Assembly: GCA_024036415.1 (NCBI GenBank)
Contig: JAMWET010000947.1
Coordinates: 680,001 to 744,000 of the forward strand
Direction: 5' to 3'
Source: Prochilodus magdalenae
Taxonomy: Eukaryota > Chordata > Actinopteri > Characiformes > Prochilodontidae
DNA: 64,000 nt
A program made the position numbers and the translations under genes. Shown here piece after piece: positions 48,823-60,398 of this stretch (within the stretch, counting starts at the first letter, position 1; the number at the start of each line of letters is the position of its first letter). The notes beneath the pieces were generated by a model. It made no database searches and was not told where the DNA came from. It worked only from the letters and a program-made list of their open reading frames with translations.

Positions 48823-51800
48823 CAATTAAATAGTAATGTACATAAACAAACATACATAGATACAAATTCACATTCTGTTTTATGCTGGGATATATGAACC
48901 ATTACAATTTTAATGTAGGTGGATTCACCGGGTAGATTCACTTTGTTGTGGATAATATAGATAATATATGACAGATGGCATCCCTGCAAAGGCAAAGATG
49001 GTCAAACTGATAAAAGAAGAAATTAAGCTTTCTTTTCTTTTCTGGTATTCTTATAAAAGCAAATGCTGAGTTAAAGGTCATCCTCTCCTCCCTATAGTGC
49101 AGAAAACCCAACATGTACATTTTAATATAACATGAAAGTAGTAATTCAAATGTCTAGAAGATATTTGCTGTTTTGATGTAAGATAACAGAAGCATGTTAC
49201 GGTGTTTAGCACTGGAAGGCAGGATAAACACCCCTGGTCATTGCTAAAATTCCACACAATTCATACACTTCATGCTCACCATTATATTTATTATTTTTAT
49301 CATTATTATTCATATCATTATCTGCTTACTCACCTGTTTATTGTAATGTCTGCACTCAAGCTGTAATGCTAAGGCAGCTGATCTAGTCTAAACCCTACCA
49401 TTTGCCATTCAGTGAGTTATGCTTTGCTGTTATCTATGTATATCAACAAAACAGATGCAGTATTTACATTAACAGATATACTGCAAGTCTGAACCAGATT
49501 TTCAGTTATTTTCCTTTTTATATATGGTTTTCACAGCTCTTAGCTTTGGTTATAGGCTGCATGACTGTTTATTGTCATATAAAGAGCACTTCTGGTCAGT
49601 ACAATTCAAAGATTCTTGCTCTGTTGTGTTTTCTCTGCTAAATTTGAGTGGCAATATGTTTGAATATGCTGACACTGTTTACTTGCACCAGTCAGTTTTC
49701 CATTACCCTTTAGTTGGGCCTGGTAGTGACTGACTAGTGGTTAACTTCCATGTTGAGCATTTTACATTACATCTCTAAACAATCATAAAATCACTGTACC
49801 ACTAAAAAAGGGGAGTGGGGGCGGGGGAGAAACAGTTGTTCGTATAATGATATGTGATACAGTGGAGTATATTAACACCAGTCCAACTAACAATTATTTT
49901 TCACTGTGTTTGGCAGTGACAACTTTACTGCTTTAAAATATATTATTAAAAATGTCCAATATTTTAGATGTTGTAAGACTCAGAACTACACATAAATCCA
50001 TACATTTTTAATCTTTCTAAATATTGTATTCATTAAAAAAGCCATGGAACTCTCAATATATGTGGAGACCACCAATAATTACTGCATTCAGCGCATTAAT
50101 TTAAAAACATTTATGAAGCATTCACACTTCTTGCCTCACTCCCTATATTATAGTTATTCTCACCTCCCCTCATATCAGCCTCATGCATCATCCCCCATAC
50201 ATCATCCCTTATTTTTTCAATTTAATCACAAATTGATATTAAAACATTAAAGCAGACCTAACATCACTCTTGCTCCCCAAATGCTTTATACCTCAAAGTG
50301 TATCATATTAGCTATTAGCAAGTGGACTAAAGATGCAATATTGCATGAGGTAAGCTAAGATAATAATGATAATAAGTAGTAATAAGTGATAATGTTAAGT
50401 AACTTAAGACTGTTAGGCTTCAGAGGAATATTCAATGTCACAGGTTATTAGGTCAGCTACAGCAGCTTTAACTTCAACCACTAACACACACTAACACTCA
50501 CAACCACAGATCATTGTCATGTATAACACTGCTTAGTCTTAGTCTCAGCCTCAGATCAAGTTATATGTGTCCACACCAGTGGTACTCAACCAGTGACCAA
50601 GGTGGGGAACCACTGGTCTATACAGTACCTTGTGCTGTAGGCTACTGCACCTCACTACTGCAGTACTTTGCATTAAACATGCTTTTTCAGGCTGCACTAA
50701 ACACAGACTATTTTGTGCCATAATCATAGAATCAGCTTCTGTGCAGTGCTGAACACTGTATTGTATACCTAGTGATCCATGCTAGAATTACTCTAGAGCT
50801 TCAGTTGCTCACAGCATTGCGCTTCATATTTTTTATATATACTCATAATTTTGCATTCTCCTTTCTTCTCATTCAGGATAAATACAGCTATATGACACTA
50901 CACCAGTGTTAGAGTTGGGAGTACATTCCACCTATACAGTATAGTCTGAAAAGTCCTCGCTGAAATGTCCACATCAGCTGGAGAGATTGTCTAGCCTTTA
51001 GCTTTATTTATTTTTTTTTAATTCCCCATATATCTTTAATATCAATGAGATATTTATTATATTTGCATGAACTACTTTAAAAACAATGTAATAATTGAAA
51101 AGGAATCACGTTGTTCTGTATAATATATGTATTTATTCATCTGAGGCCTCCCTGCCAGGCGTGGCACATATTCCTGTGGTACACTTCCTTACATGAGCAT
51201 GAAGCTATGACTAGCAGCAGAGAAAATGAGACGTGTATGTGTAGGGCAGGAGAGAGATGGGACAGAATACAAGTCATTCCTCAGGGGAAAGACGACAGCG
51301 GGGCACTGAGGGATACGGGCTATGAGAGGAGTAATAAAAGTTTACTGTTGCATCATGCTGAAGGATAATTCAGTTCACTCAAATGTTAGCGGTTTTCCAT
51401 TAGCCTTGCAGCTACTGAATGTGGTAAAGGACAGCTCAGGGTTAGTAAATAATTGTCCTCTACTCACTGCACAGTGACACACAGCCTTTACAACAACAAA
51501 GTGCTGCAGCACGGAAGTACAGTATACTGCACGTATAGCAAATATCAAAACATGTGGTTCATGGAAGCCTTACCATTCAACAAGTGCTGACATCATCACT
51601 TAAAGTACGTGTCATTACATTAAATTCATATTGCTGTTCAGTACATTCATTTGATCTGGACAGAAACCTCTGGGGACTAACATAAATAGTGGATCCACAT
51701 ACTGAACTACCACTTTCAAGGAATGTTCGATACGGAGTGTGCATGTGTATGTGTGTGTGAATAAGGGCTTCACCTCTCTGCACTGTGTCACACGCATACT

Positions 51801-54050
51801 TGTAAGTGTGAACGTGTGTAGCAGCTCTATCACAGACCGTCACTCACCTTAATAATCTCTTACACATATGCACCTACTTGGTAATCTCTTTTATACACAC
51901 CTTCCTCACCGCAGACTGATAATTATGCATTCACTGTAGCTGCTTGTGAGATGCAGCTAATCGCATAAGCAAATCCCATGGCAAAACAATGCAAGTGGGA
52001 AATGTAGCAACTTCACTGATGAGCACAAAGGAGCATCAGGAGGGGGATGTACACCTCTATGCCAGCTCCACCTGTTTTGCCACTCTTTCATTGTTCTTGG
52101 TATGTAATTGTCCTTCACTGTGCTGGTGCAGTGTTCATCCGTCTCGGTGCTGGTAGTACCTAGCAACCCAGGAATGTAACACACCAGGGGCAATTATTAA
52201 AAGCATGGTGGGTTTTTTTCTTTTTTTATTGTTTTATCGTTAAAGCGTTCCTGAATGTTGGCTATATCATCAGGAGACTGTAAGAGTGATCCCTGTTGAT
52301 GCCACAGCCATGGCCTGGAGTCAAATTTTATCTGTAGCATCGGGGCATGACTATTGACTAGTGCATTCACAAGATAAACATGAATCAGTAAGTGGTATCA
52401 CTTGCTGGGGAAAAGCCTCCTCCTACACATTCTACACCTTTTAAATTCTCCACTCAGCCAGAATAAAAAAACTTTATAAACTGTATAACCTTGTCTGCAT
52501 CTATTATTCCCTAACTGCTCTGGGTATTGGAGGGTCTGGCTTCCCTGAACATGGCAAGACCTGCTCAGAGCTCATGCCCAAGCTTAGAAGAGTTCTCTTT
52601 ACTCTGTCTCAGGCATTAGGTACAAACGTATGTCAGGAATATACACAAATTATGTATTTATAGTCATTTCTTGTTGATACGCCTCCAAATATCAGTCATT
52701 TTCAGTCATTGTGCTCAATTTTACCAACCACTTATTAAACTTTATTTTCCAGATCAGTGTTAATGAAGTATGAAACTCAAACATTCATAAATGTTCAGTT
52801 GATGCCCTGTGAGCTACTTCTAGTAGGATGAATGACAAACAATGGAATACAATGCCAATCACCATCATCATAGCTTATCAGTATTCATTCCTTATGCACT
52901 TCTGTCTGTTATTCAGCCCACCATCAATCTCGGCCAATTTATCCACATTAGCTTCAGTAGATAAGATACTTAGAGATAGCTTTGCCAGCTACAATAGCAT
53001 ATTTCACCCAAGCATGTCCATATTTGCTGCAAATTGTTTTTGACCCCCATTAAAATATCTTGTAAGGCAGCGATGGTGTAAATATCTGAGCTAGTGCAAT
53101 TATGCTACAATTACACTCTGCCGCATGAATGAAGTTTGCATTGTTCTGTTAATGGAGATTTTCATACCTGACTCAGTGGCACAGTAGTGTAAAATGGGAA
53201 ACTTGTCATCTGGCACAAATTTAACAGCATCCGAAAACTGATTTCCTCTACGTCTTGTGCACAGACATAGCAAACAGAACTGGATTGTCAGTGCAAGTTC
53301 ACAATAACATTCTTATAAACATCTGCAGTTCACATATGCATAGTCACTGTACATGCCATCTGAGAAATAATACTGTCGTGATGAAATTTCCTTTTAGAAT
53401 ATGACTTCAAAAGCCACTACACACTCCCACTCACCCAAGCTTCTTCCTTTCCCCACTGCTGCCACTGTTTCAGATGCAGCTAACAGGTTAGCAGGCTGCA
53501 TTTGTATTCTACGTATAGCGTCTGAGGAATCTGGGTCAGTTGCAAGAGCGAAATGGATTTATTTGGGGCAGTTTAGCTTTCATTATTATGATAGGCTAGG
53601 GTCAAAATGCAAGCAGGCAATATTAGAGGCACATACACAGTCAAAAGCGAGACAAAGCTGGGGTCAAAACACAGCAGAAAGGACACAGACCAAGAAGGGG
53701 TTAGCGGCACAGAGACACGGCAAACACTAGACCAAACAAAGAGCCATATAAAATAGTGTAGATGAGTTTAAGAGCACTTGCAGATGTGAGCTGGGGGCAA
53801 AGTTGGCCAGGGAGAGTTCAAAAGTAGCCTCCCTACAGGAGGGAGACAGCATAGCACAGGCTTAGCTCAACACCACACAGTAATCATCTATGCTTTACCG
53901 CCCATTCATTTTTACCAGAACGTCACTGAATCTAATCTATTACAAGATTCAACAGTCAAAGTATGAATGTTGCTATATGCATGCTGCTTATTAAGAGTAA
54001 CTGACAACCTCACCCAAATACCTCACACAAAGCAGAAAACTGCATCAAAT
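48823..54050. other. Long unique AT-rich stretch, no gene recognised
   Basis: More than 5 kb without a confident repeat or coding segment. A GTGGTACTCAACC..GGGGAACCACTGG phrase at 50580-50615 may be a hAT-like MITE end. The 109-residue frame at 53401-53730 has no domain. The part 53040-53200 is non-repetitive and could be conserved noncoding DNA. Confidence 0.45.

Positions 54051-54138
<88 letters not shown>
54051..54138. repeat. (GATA)n microsatellite, 22 units
   Basis: Uninterrupted GATA repeats ending in TACTTTATTGATCCC. On the minus strand this is ..GGGATCAATAAAGTA followed by (TCTA)n, the position expected for a LINE 3' tail. Confidence 0.97.
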
Positions 54139-54420
54139 CTTTATTGATCCCAGAGAGAAATTCAAGGCATCCAGTAGCAGGTATACAAACTATACAGAAG
54201 TAACAACCGAAGCAAGACAGATTTGTACAAATAGAGACAATACTATATAAAGTATGAAAGTATAAAAATAGAGTCCTTAGTGTCTGTGTAAAGTGTAAAG
54301 TATAGATGGAGGTAATGGTATACCGTTTGCTAAGCAAATTAAGAAGATGGCTGTTTTCAGCCATACAAAGAGTGCAAATACGCAGTAATATAAATAATTA
54401 TCAGTGCAAAAAGTGTAAAC
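54139..54420 (-). mobile_element. Probable LINE 3' untranslated tail attached to (GATA)n
   Basis: The phrase CTTTATTGATCCCAGAGAGA next to a GATA array is common in teleost genomes as the 3' end of a non-LTR retrotransposon, read here on the minus strand with a CAATAAAG poly(A)-signal-like word. No reverse transcriptase sequence was found. The right limit is a guess. Confidence 0.45.
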
Positions 54421-54948
54421 AGTACAGAATGGAGTAGAATAATACAATATAAATAGATGTAGGGCATTTAGGAGGGCATTTAGGAGGGAGTGTATGCAGA
54501 GATGGGGGTGTGTCCATTGGAGAGACCGGAATGAAAGAGTGTCACAGAGTAGCAGTTATGTTGCTTTGGCAGCAGTAGCCATTTGAGCAGTTGGTCTAGG
54601 TAAAATAATAATGTTGATTTTAATGACAAGAGTGATGTGTTGTCTGTCATATTGCATCTGCTAAACTTGTAATGCAGATGACCCAATGATATTTTTAAAT
54701 CGCTTCAAAAAAACAGGGCTTTCAAAAAACAGGGTTTCTTATACAGTCATGATCCTGACTACATAACAAATTACACTTGTCATTTTCAATAAAGAAATTA
54801 TTGAGAAAAACACCATTAGCTTTTATTTATTTTTATTGTTTATGGAAACATAATTAACACATTAACACAAAGACAAATGTATTTAACATTGTATGTAGTG
54901 TCTGCACATACCAAACTATGTTCCTCAGTTCCCAGTCCATATAGAACA
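54421..54948. other. Unique DNA, nothing recognised
   Basis: No repeat terminus or gene seen. The next transposon is inserted at its right edge. Confidence 0.45.
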
Positions 54949-54950
54949 TA

Positions 54951-55482
54951 CAGGGGTTGGACAATGAAACTGAAACACCTGTCATTTTAGTGTGGGAGGT
55001 CTCATGGCTAAATTGGACCAGCCTGGTGGCCAATCTTCATTAATTGCACATTGCACCAGTAAGAGCAGAGTGTGAAGGTTCAGTTAGCAGGTAAGAGCAC
55101 AGTTCTGCTCAAAATACTGCAATGCACACAACATTATGGGTGACATACCAGAGTTCAAAAGAGGACACATTGTTGGTGCACGTCTTGCTGGCGCATCTGT
55201 GACCAAGACAGCAAGTCTTTGTGATGTATCAAGAGCCACGGTATCCAGGGTAATGTCAGCATACCACCAAGAGGGACGAACCTCCACCAGCATCACGTAG
55301 TGACCTGGCCACTATCCTGCAAGAAGAATGGCTTACAATCCCTCTGACCACTGTGCAGGACTTGTATATGTCATTCCCAAGACCAACTGACGCTGTATTG
55401 GCCGCAAAAGGAGGCCCTACACCATACTAATAAATGACTGTGGTCTGAAACCAGATGTTCCAGTTTCATTGTCCAACCCCTG
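54951..55482 (+). mobile_element. Deleted non-autonomous Tc1-like element, copy 2
   Basis: 532 bp, same structure as 16280-16812 but in the opposite orientation: inverted ends starting CAGGGGTTGGACAATG, TA flanks at 54949-54950 and 55483-55484, and the same internal deletion junction (ATCACGTAGTGACCTGGCC, 55291-55309). After the junction a second frame reads ATILQEEWLTIPLTTVQDLY and later AAKGGPTPY, the C-terminus of a Tc1 transposase. The two copies differ by scattered point changes, so neither insertion is brand new. Confidence 0.9.
55136..55300 (+). pseudogene. Truncated Tc1 transposase: DNA-binding domain only
   Basis: An intact 54-codon frame (ATG at 55136, TAG at 55298), nearly identical to that at 16463-16627. 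It begins MGDIPEFKRGHIVGARLAG and contains CDVSRATVSRVMSAYHQEG, a paired-like helix-turn-helix. Residues 11 and 20 differ from copy 1 (His for Gln, Ala for Thr). All catalytic residues are absent. Confidence 0.7.
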
Positions 55483-55484
55483 TA

Positions 55485-58400
55485 TATGGAACTACTAAGC
55501 CTCAATAACAGCCTGTGTGCATCCACTGTATACATTTATATATACATTAAGTATATCAGCCAGTTTAGAACCATACATTCTCACTGAAGCTATAAGCAGT
55601 GTTTTACCTCGGAGTGTTTTGTTAACTAGACCCAATAGAGGAAAGCCTATTAGAAGAGAGCTCATTTACAGTAATCAGAAAATGTGGCCTATAATAGAAC
55701 AGAGAAAGATTACCTTTTCATTATATCTAATATCACAAATACTTTACAGTGTAAAAGCCAGCTTTATTAGGTTCACTGCATGTATTCTCTTACAGCCTCA
55801 TAACAAACACACATTTAATATGCCAACATAATGTATAATGTTGCACCCCTGGTAAATAAGTAAACAGGCCCTTCCAGCCAGGATGGCTGAGGCAGACATT
55901 TCTCTTTGACTGTGAGCGTGTGAGAACGGCGCAGCAGAAAAGCATTTAAATCAGAGACGCCCCTGCTCCTCTCTTCTTCACCCTAGCAGAGCGAATCTGC
56001 TGTGAGCATAATTTAAGTGACAGGCCTGATAGTGGGTTTAAATCATGCCGCTACTGCCACATTAGACTGGGGGCAAAAGCTGAATCATAACATCACAACC
56101 CCCTCAATAATTACAAATTACAGCCAGCCTCTGCCGTGGCATCTGTTTTCTGTTTCTGCTCTCTGTCACCTGCAGAATGAGACAGAGGGCAAAAACAAAG
56201 CTTTCGCTGCTGAGCAGAAGAGTCAGGGACAAAATCGATTCCAGATGTCTTAAGCGTTTCATGATGCCTGCACTCACCACAGTTTCATTTTTCAAGTAGG
56301 CACACTGGTGCTATAGACTACACTCTTAAAAATAAGCAGTGCCAAGTGCAACCAAAATGGGTTCTTTGGAGAAATGGTCTAGACCAGGGCCGCCCTGGCC
56401 TGACCTGGAGAGATATGATACACCTGTGGCTAAAATTGTTGGACAGTAAGCAATATATGTAATTGTTATTTCCCTTCTGTGTGACTTTTTATTTGAACTC
56501 CAATAGATTTCAGTCAAATATCTTTTTTACTCCTCTACTTTATAAGATATCTGTCTTTCCTTTTGGCTTATATGTGCATTAAAGCGTAACATGTCAAGAC
56601 AAAAGAATCACAGAACGTTCTTGTGTTGAGCTGTTGGACAGAGCTTGGTTCTACCTAATGGAAACTGCTCTCTTTTACCGTTTTGTGCTTTAATCATTTT
56701 GGTAGTGTCAGACTAATTATGACATTCTGTTAAAAGACTGGTGGACCGAGTGTGACGCTAGAGTCTTTGCAGTTATAATGAGTCGATTAAACAGTCTTGA
56801 CATTATAAGAGCCATAATAAATCATGCTACATTTGCTTTCCATACTTAAATACAATAAAAGGTAAATACTTTGGTACGTTTGCTCATGTGGAGGTCCAAT
56901 AGGGAGTAACTTTCACTTTCACTAGAGTAATATTTTACCTTGGGTATCTCTACTTTAAATCAACTACATGTTTTAGTAATTTATCCTCTACTGAAATTCA
57001 GACGGTTGAAGGTCTTCATTAGATTGGCTGTATTTGTTTACAGTTAAACTCTGTAGTGTCATATATCTCCAAGACAAGGATTGAACACCCCTGCCATCAG
57101 AGAACTGCTTTTGTTTCTTTGAAGATCCTTTCAGTGTTTAAACAGATGTGTATGAGTGTATAGAACCTGTATAGAATTGAGTATAAAGGTTCTGCACTAA
57201 TACACAGCTTTTCCTATAATCGTACATCACAGCCAGCAATCCTTTGGAAACCTTTGCTTTGTTTTTTGGGTTTTTTTTATGTATGGTCTGGTCTGGTGGC
57301 AGATGTAATGTCTTCAACAGAAAAGCAAGTAAATGCACCATCAAAATATGCCGTCCCTGTTTTGCATATTAAAATGTTTCTGCATGTGAAATCACAGCTT
57401 TCTGAGTGTCGTATATGGCTAAATATAAAAAGCAAGATTCTGCCAAAGCCTGCTGCTGTTGTACTTGGCTGCAGTTCTTCCAGTTCCTGAACAAACAGGA
57501 GCATGTTGTTTAGAAATGGAAAATGTGTTTCCTTATAGAAAAATAGAATTTAGCATGAAGTCCAGTCGGACTGTTTATTCTTCTGAGGAAATGTTATGCC
57601 TTGTCAAGTCATATTAGCTTCCACTAGTGTAGTGTAGTGTAGTGATGGTGTATATAAAGGAGGAGACTGGTTTATTGTGCATATACCGCAATATTGCCAA
57701 AGGTATGCTTATATATGTATTTTGTACTCAACTTTGTCACATTCTGACTCTCATTCTGATACTGATCACATGAGTGTAGGGCTAGCTAGCAACCTGCATA
57801 CTGATATATGGCAGCAGTGGTGGAATAAAGCGAACACATTCAATTGAGTAAACTTAAATAACGATGACAACAGCAAGTCCAACAGTCAAATTCCAGTACA
57901 GCAAACCTTTTTTTTAGATCAGTTTTATGATTTTATATTTTCAACTATCATATTAGAAATATGGGTTGTACTACCAATTTTAGTTTTACAGTCTTTAAAC
58001 TGTACTTAGGCTAAAACCCTTTCGCCCTGAGCGAAATGGCCATGTAGGGTCATTGATAACTGAAACATTGCCAAATATTTCAGTAACTTGTGAACATAAC
58101 TCTATGCTTACCAGTATATGACTAGCCAACACAGCTTTGAACAGTTGTACACAAATCAAATCCTTTTAAATGTATATTCCATGACATTATCTCAATGAAT
58201 CCTTTCTGGTAAGAATATATTGTAACAAAGTCCTTAGGCATTTTTAAAGAATTCAAAAAAAGTTTTTTTTTTGCAATATATATAAAGCAATATGAACTAA
58301 TTTGGCAGAATGGCCTATAAGTGAATGAAGTAACAGTGTTGTTTTCATAGTACTATCCAATACTGTATTGTATTAGGTTTATTAATGTATATGATACCTG

Positions 58401-59891
58401 AATTATTATACAGATCTCGTTACACAGTCCTGATGTAGATCCTTTAATTACCAAATATTGAATAAAATTAATTGAATATGCAAGACTTTATGTTAATTTT
58501 AAAAACATCATACATGCCATGAACAGTGGAAAGGCATAACTTACACATTTTCTTAATTGTATTTGATCAGTCAAGACATGTTTGCTCCTTTACTTTCATA
58601 CTGGAGCTGAGAGACCAGAACAGCTAACAAGTAGATAGTGATTGGCTGCTGCTGCTATTTATAACCCTGCAATACATTTTGTCCATTTATATAGATAACA
58701 GAATGTCATGCATTGTCTGAAGCCACATAAGACTATGTTCTATCAAACATACAGTATTTTGGCTAATCAGGTGAGTGGAAAACTGTGCAAAGTTGCTTTT
58801 GATACCAGCATAAAAGGGTTAAATTGAATTGAGTTTTATGTAATGGTATTTAACTCGGTGGAAGGGAATGACATAACATTTTCCAGTTCCAAAGAAGACA
58901 ACGCTGCTTCTTTTGGTTCTGGTGATGTAAGTAGCTACTAGGCCAGCGATGGGGCTGTAGAAGAGAATGCTGCCCAAATGTTCTAAATGTGCATTATGTT
59001 AAATATCAACAATAAAATTGGAAAGATGAAAATGGTTTAATCTAACAAGAGCATGTCCACGGGCTTTCTCAGAAGTGCTAACAGAGCAGTACCCATCAAG
59101 CTACTTCTAGCAGTCCTAATAACTATTTCATTATCCGTACTTGTTCACATTTCTCCTCTAAAACATAAAACATGAAAGCAAAGTCGTTGGAGTGGAGAGA
59201 TGAATCGCCTCTCTAGCAGTTTCTGCACTCTACCTTTGTTAGCACTTTCCAAGATTTGCACCTCTGTGCCTTTCGCAATTCCAGTCCAATGAGAGAGAGG
59301 GCGAAAATGACAGAGAAGAAAAAAGAGTGAATGAGAGAGAGAGAGATGGGATTTGAAAAACATTCTGCTAAAAGTGTTCAGTGACCCAGCACTGACGGCC
59401 AGTCTGCACTGCCACTCATCACAATAACCCTGCCGTGTCCTGCGCCGGCCTTCATGTAGCACACACACACTTCACACACACACACACACACTCACGCACA
59501 CACAACCACTGCATATTAACACATACAAGAGCTCAGAACATTCAGTACTGATAGAAATACCCCTAGTAGCACGCTTGTCTATCTCTAGGTATTGAGTGCA
59601 TGTGTGTGTGTGTGTGTGCATGAGTGCGTGTGTGTGTGCCCTGAATGTCCTGGGTTTGGTTTATTCCCTGTGGACTCAGACGAATGTGACCCATAAATGA
59701 AAGGATGCACCAATATAGAGTTCAAACACCTGCTTGTGGTCAACACAGATAAATATAACTAAATGTTCTTTTTCAGTTTCACTTTTTTTCACTGTTTTTC
59801 AGACCAATTATGCACATTTTCAAGTTTCACCCAACAGCAAAAAGGGCTGGAATTCCAATAGACGTTTCAGGCAGCTGAGAAAAGTGGTTTC
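55485..59891. other. Mostly unique DNA; CA/TG runs and a MITE trace
   Basis: ACACTCTTAAAAATAAGCAG with GGGTTCTTTGG at 56320-56370 resembles the end of a common fish MITE. A GTGTA run lies at 57629-57648, (CA)n at 59460-59505, and (TG)n at 59603-59637. No gene is recognised. The gypsy LTR begins at the right edge. Confidence 0.45.
55870..56280. other. Candidate conserved noncoding element
   Basis: A 0.4-kb non-repetitive block of moderate GC with dense words such as AATTTAAGTGACAGGCC, TCAATAATTACAAATTAC and TTTAAATCATGCC. The reading frames on both strands look fortuitous. Judged on composition alone. Confidence 0.28.
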
Positions 59892-59984
59892 TGTGGGAGA
59901 GAGTGCTTCCGGGTTTTCCCTGCTCCCGTGCCTCTCCGGACTCAACTTCCCAGAGGGCAACGTTCGATGACGCCACACCAGCGT

Positions 59985-60081
59985 CCAATCCGGTTCGCTC
60001 ACCGTCACCGGAGTTTTAGCGAACAGCTGAACCCAATTATTCGTCCTCCATTTATACCTCTCCTCGCCGCTTCAGCCTTTG
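59985..60081 (+). promoter_or_regulatory. LTR promoter: CCAAT, TATA and predicted RNA start
   Basis: CCAAT at 59985-59989, TTTATA at 60051-60056, and the predicted start GCGAAGC at 60081, 30 bp after the start of the TATA word. The start is fixed independently by the primer-site complementarity at 60380-60389. Confidence 0.65.
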
Positions 60082-60315
60082 CGAAGCTTTGCCAACTTTG
60101 TTTGCAATTCTGAGCGTTCTTTCACTGTGTTGTCTTGTTTCTGGTTCTTGATCTCTGTTTTCCGTTTTCGACTACCCTTTTGCCTTTCCCTTTAAACTTG
60201 TTTGCCTCCGCTGATTGTCTCTTCTGGTTCCGACCTTTGCCTACCTCGACTACGTTTCTAGCCCTACCCCTGTTGTTGTATTACATTGTTGCATAGTTTG
60301 ATCACTTCCCTGTTT

Positions 60316-60321
60316 AATAAA
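60316..60321 (+). terminator. LTR polyadenylation signal AATAAA
   Basis: A canonical AATAAA in the LTR, followed by GT/T-rich sequence. Cleavage would be expected about 15-25 bases on, defining the R/U5 border near 60340. Confidence 0.65.
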
Positions 60322-60379
60322 CATCCAGGCTTGACTTTTAACTCTGCGAGCGTCGACCCGGAGTCTTTTGTCCTGACAA

Positions 60380-60389
60380 AAAGCTTCGC
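60380..60389 (+). promoter_or_regulatory. Primer-binding site for self-priming
   Basis: AAAGCTTCGC is the exact reverse complement of 60081-60090, the predicted first ten bases of the element's RNA. It lies directly after the LTR, where Ty3/gypsy elements keep the minus-strand primer site. In Tf1 and related sushi-type elements the 5' end of the RNA itself folds back, pairs here and is cut by RNase H to make the primer. I saw no obvious tRNA 3'-end complement at this place. Confidence 0.7.
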
Positions 60390-60398
60390 CGCCTCACG

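Larger units (their letters stand above)
59892..60378 (+). repeat. 5' LTR of the gypsy element, about 487 bp
   Basis: Proposed limits TGTGGGAGAGAG.. (59892) to ..TCCTGACA (60378) give the usual TG..CA ends. The right limit is supported by the primer site starting two bases later. The left limit is less certain, because the 3' LTR and the target duplication are outside the window. Promoter elements and a poly(A) signal are in the expected order: CCAAT (59985), TATA (60051), RNA start (about 60081), AATAAA (60316). U3 would be about 189 bp, R about 260 bp and U5 about 40 bp. Confidence 0.75.

Noticed and set aside
53401..53730. 109-residue frame
   Set aside because: No recognisable domain and no neighbouring exon-like segments. 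Treated as chance.
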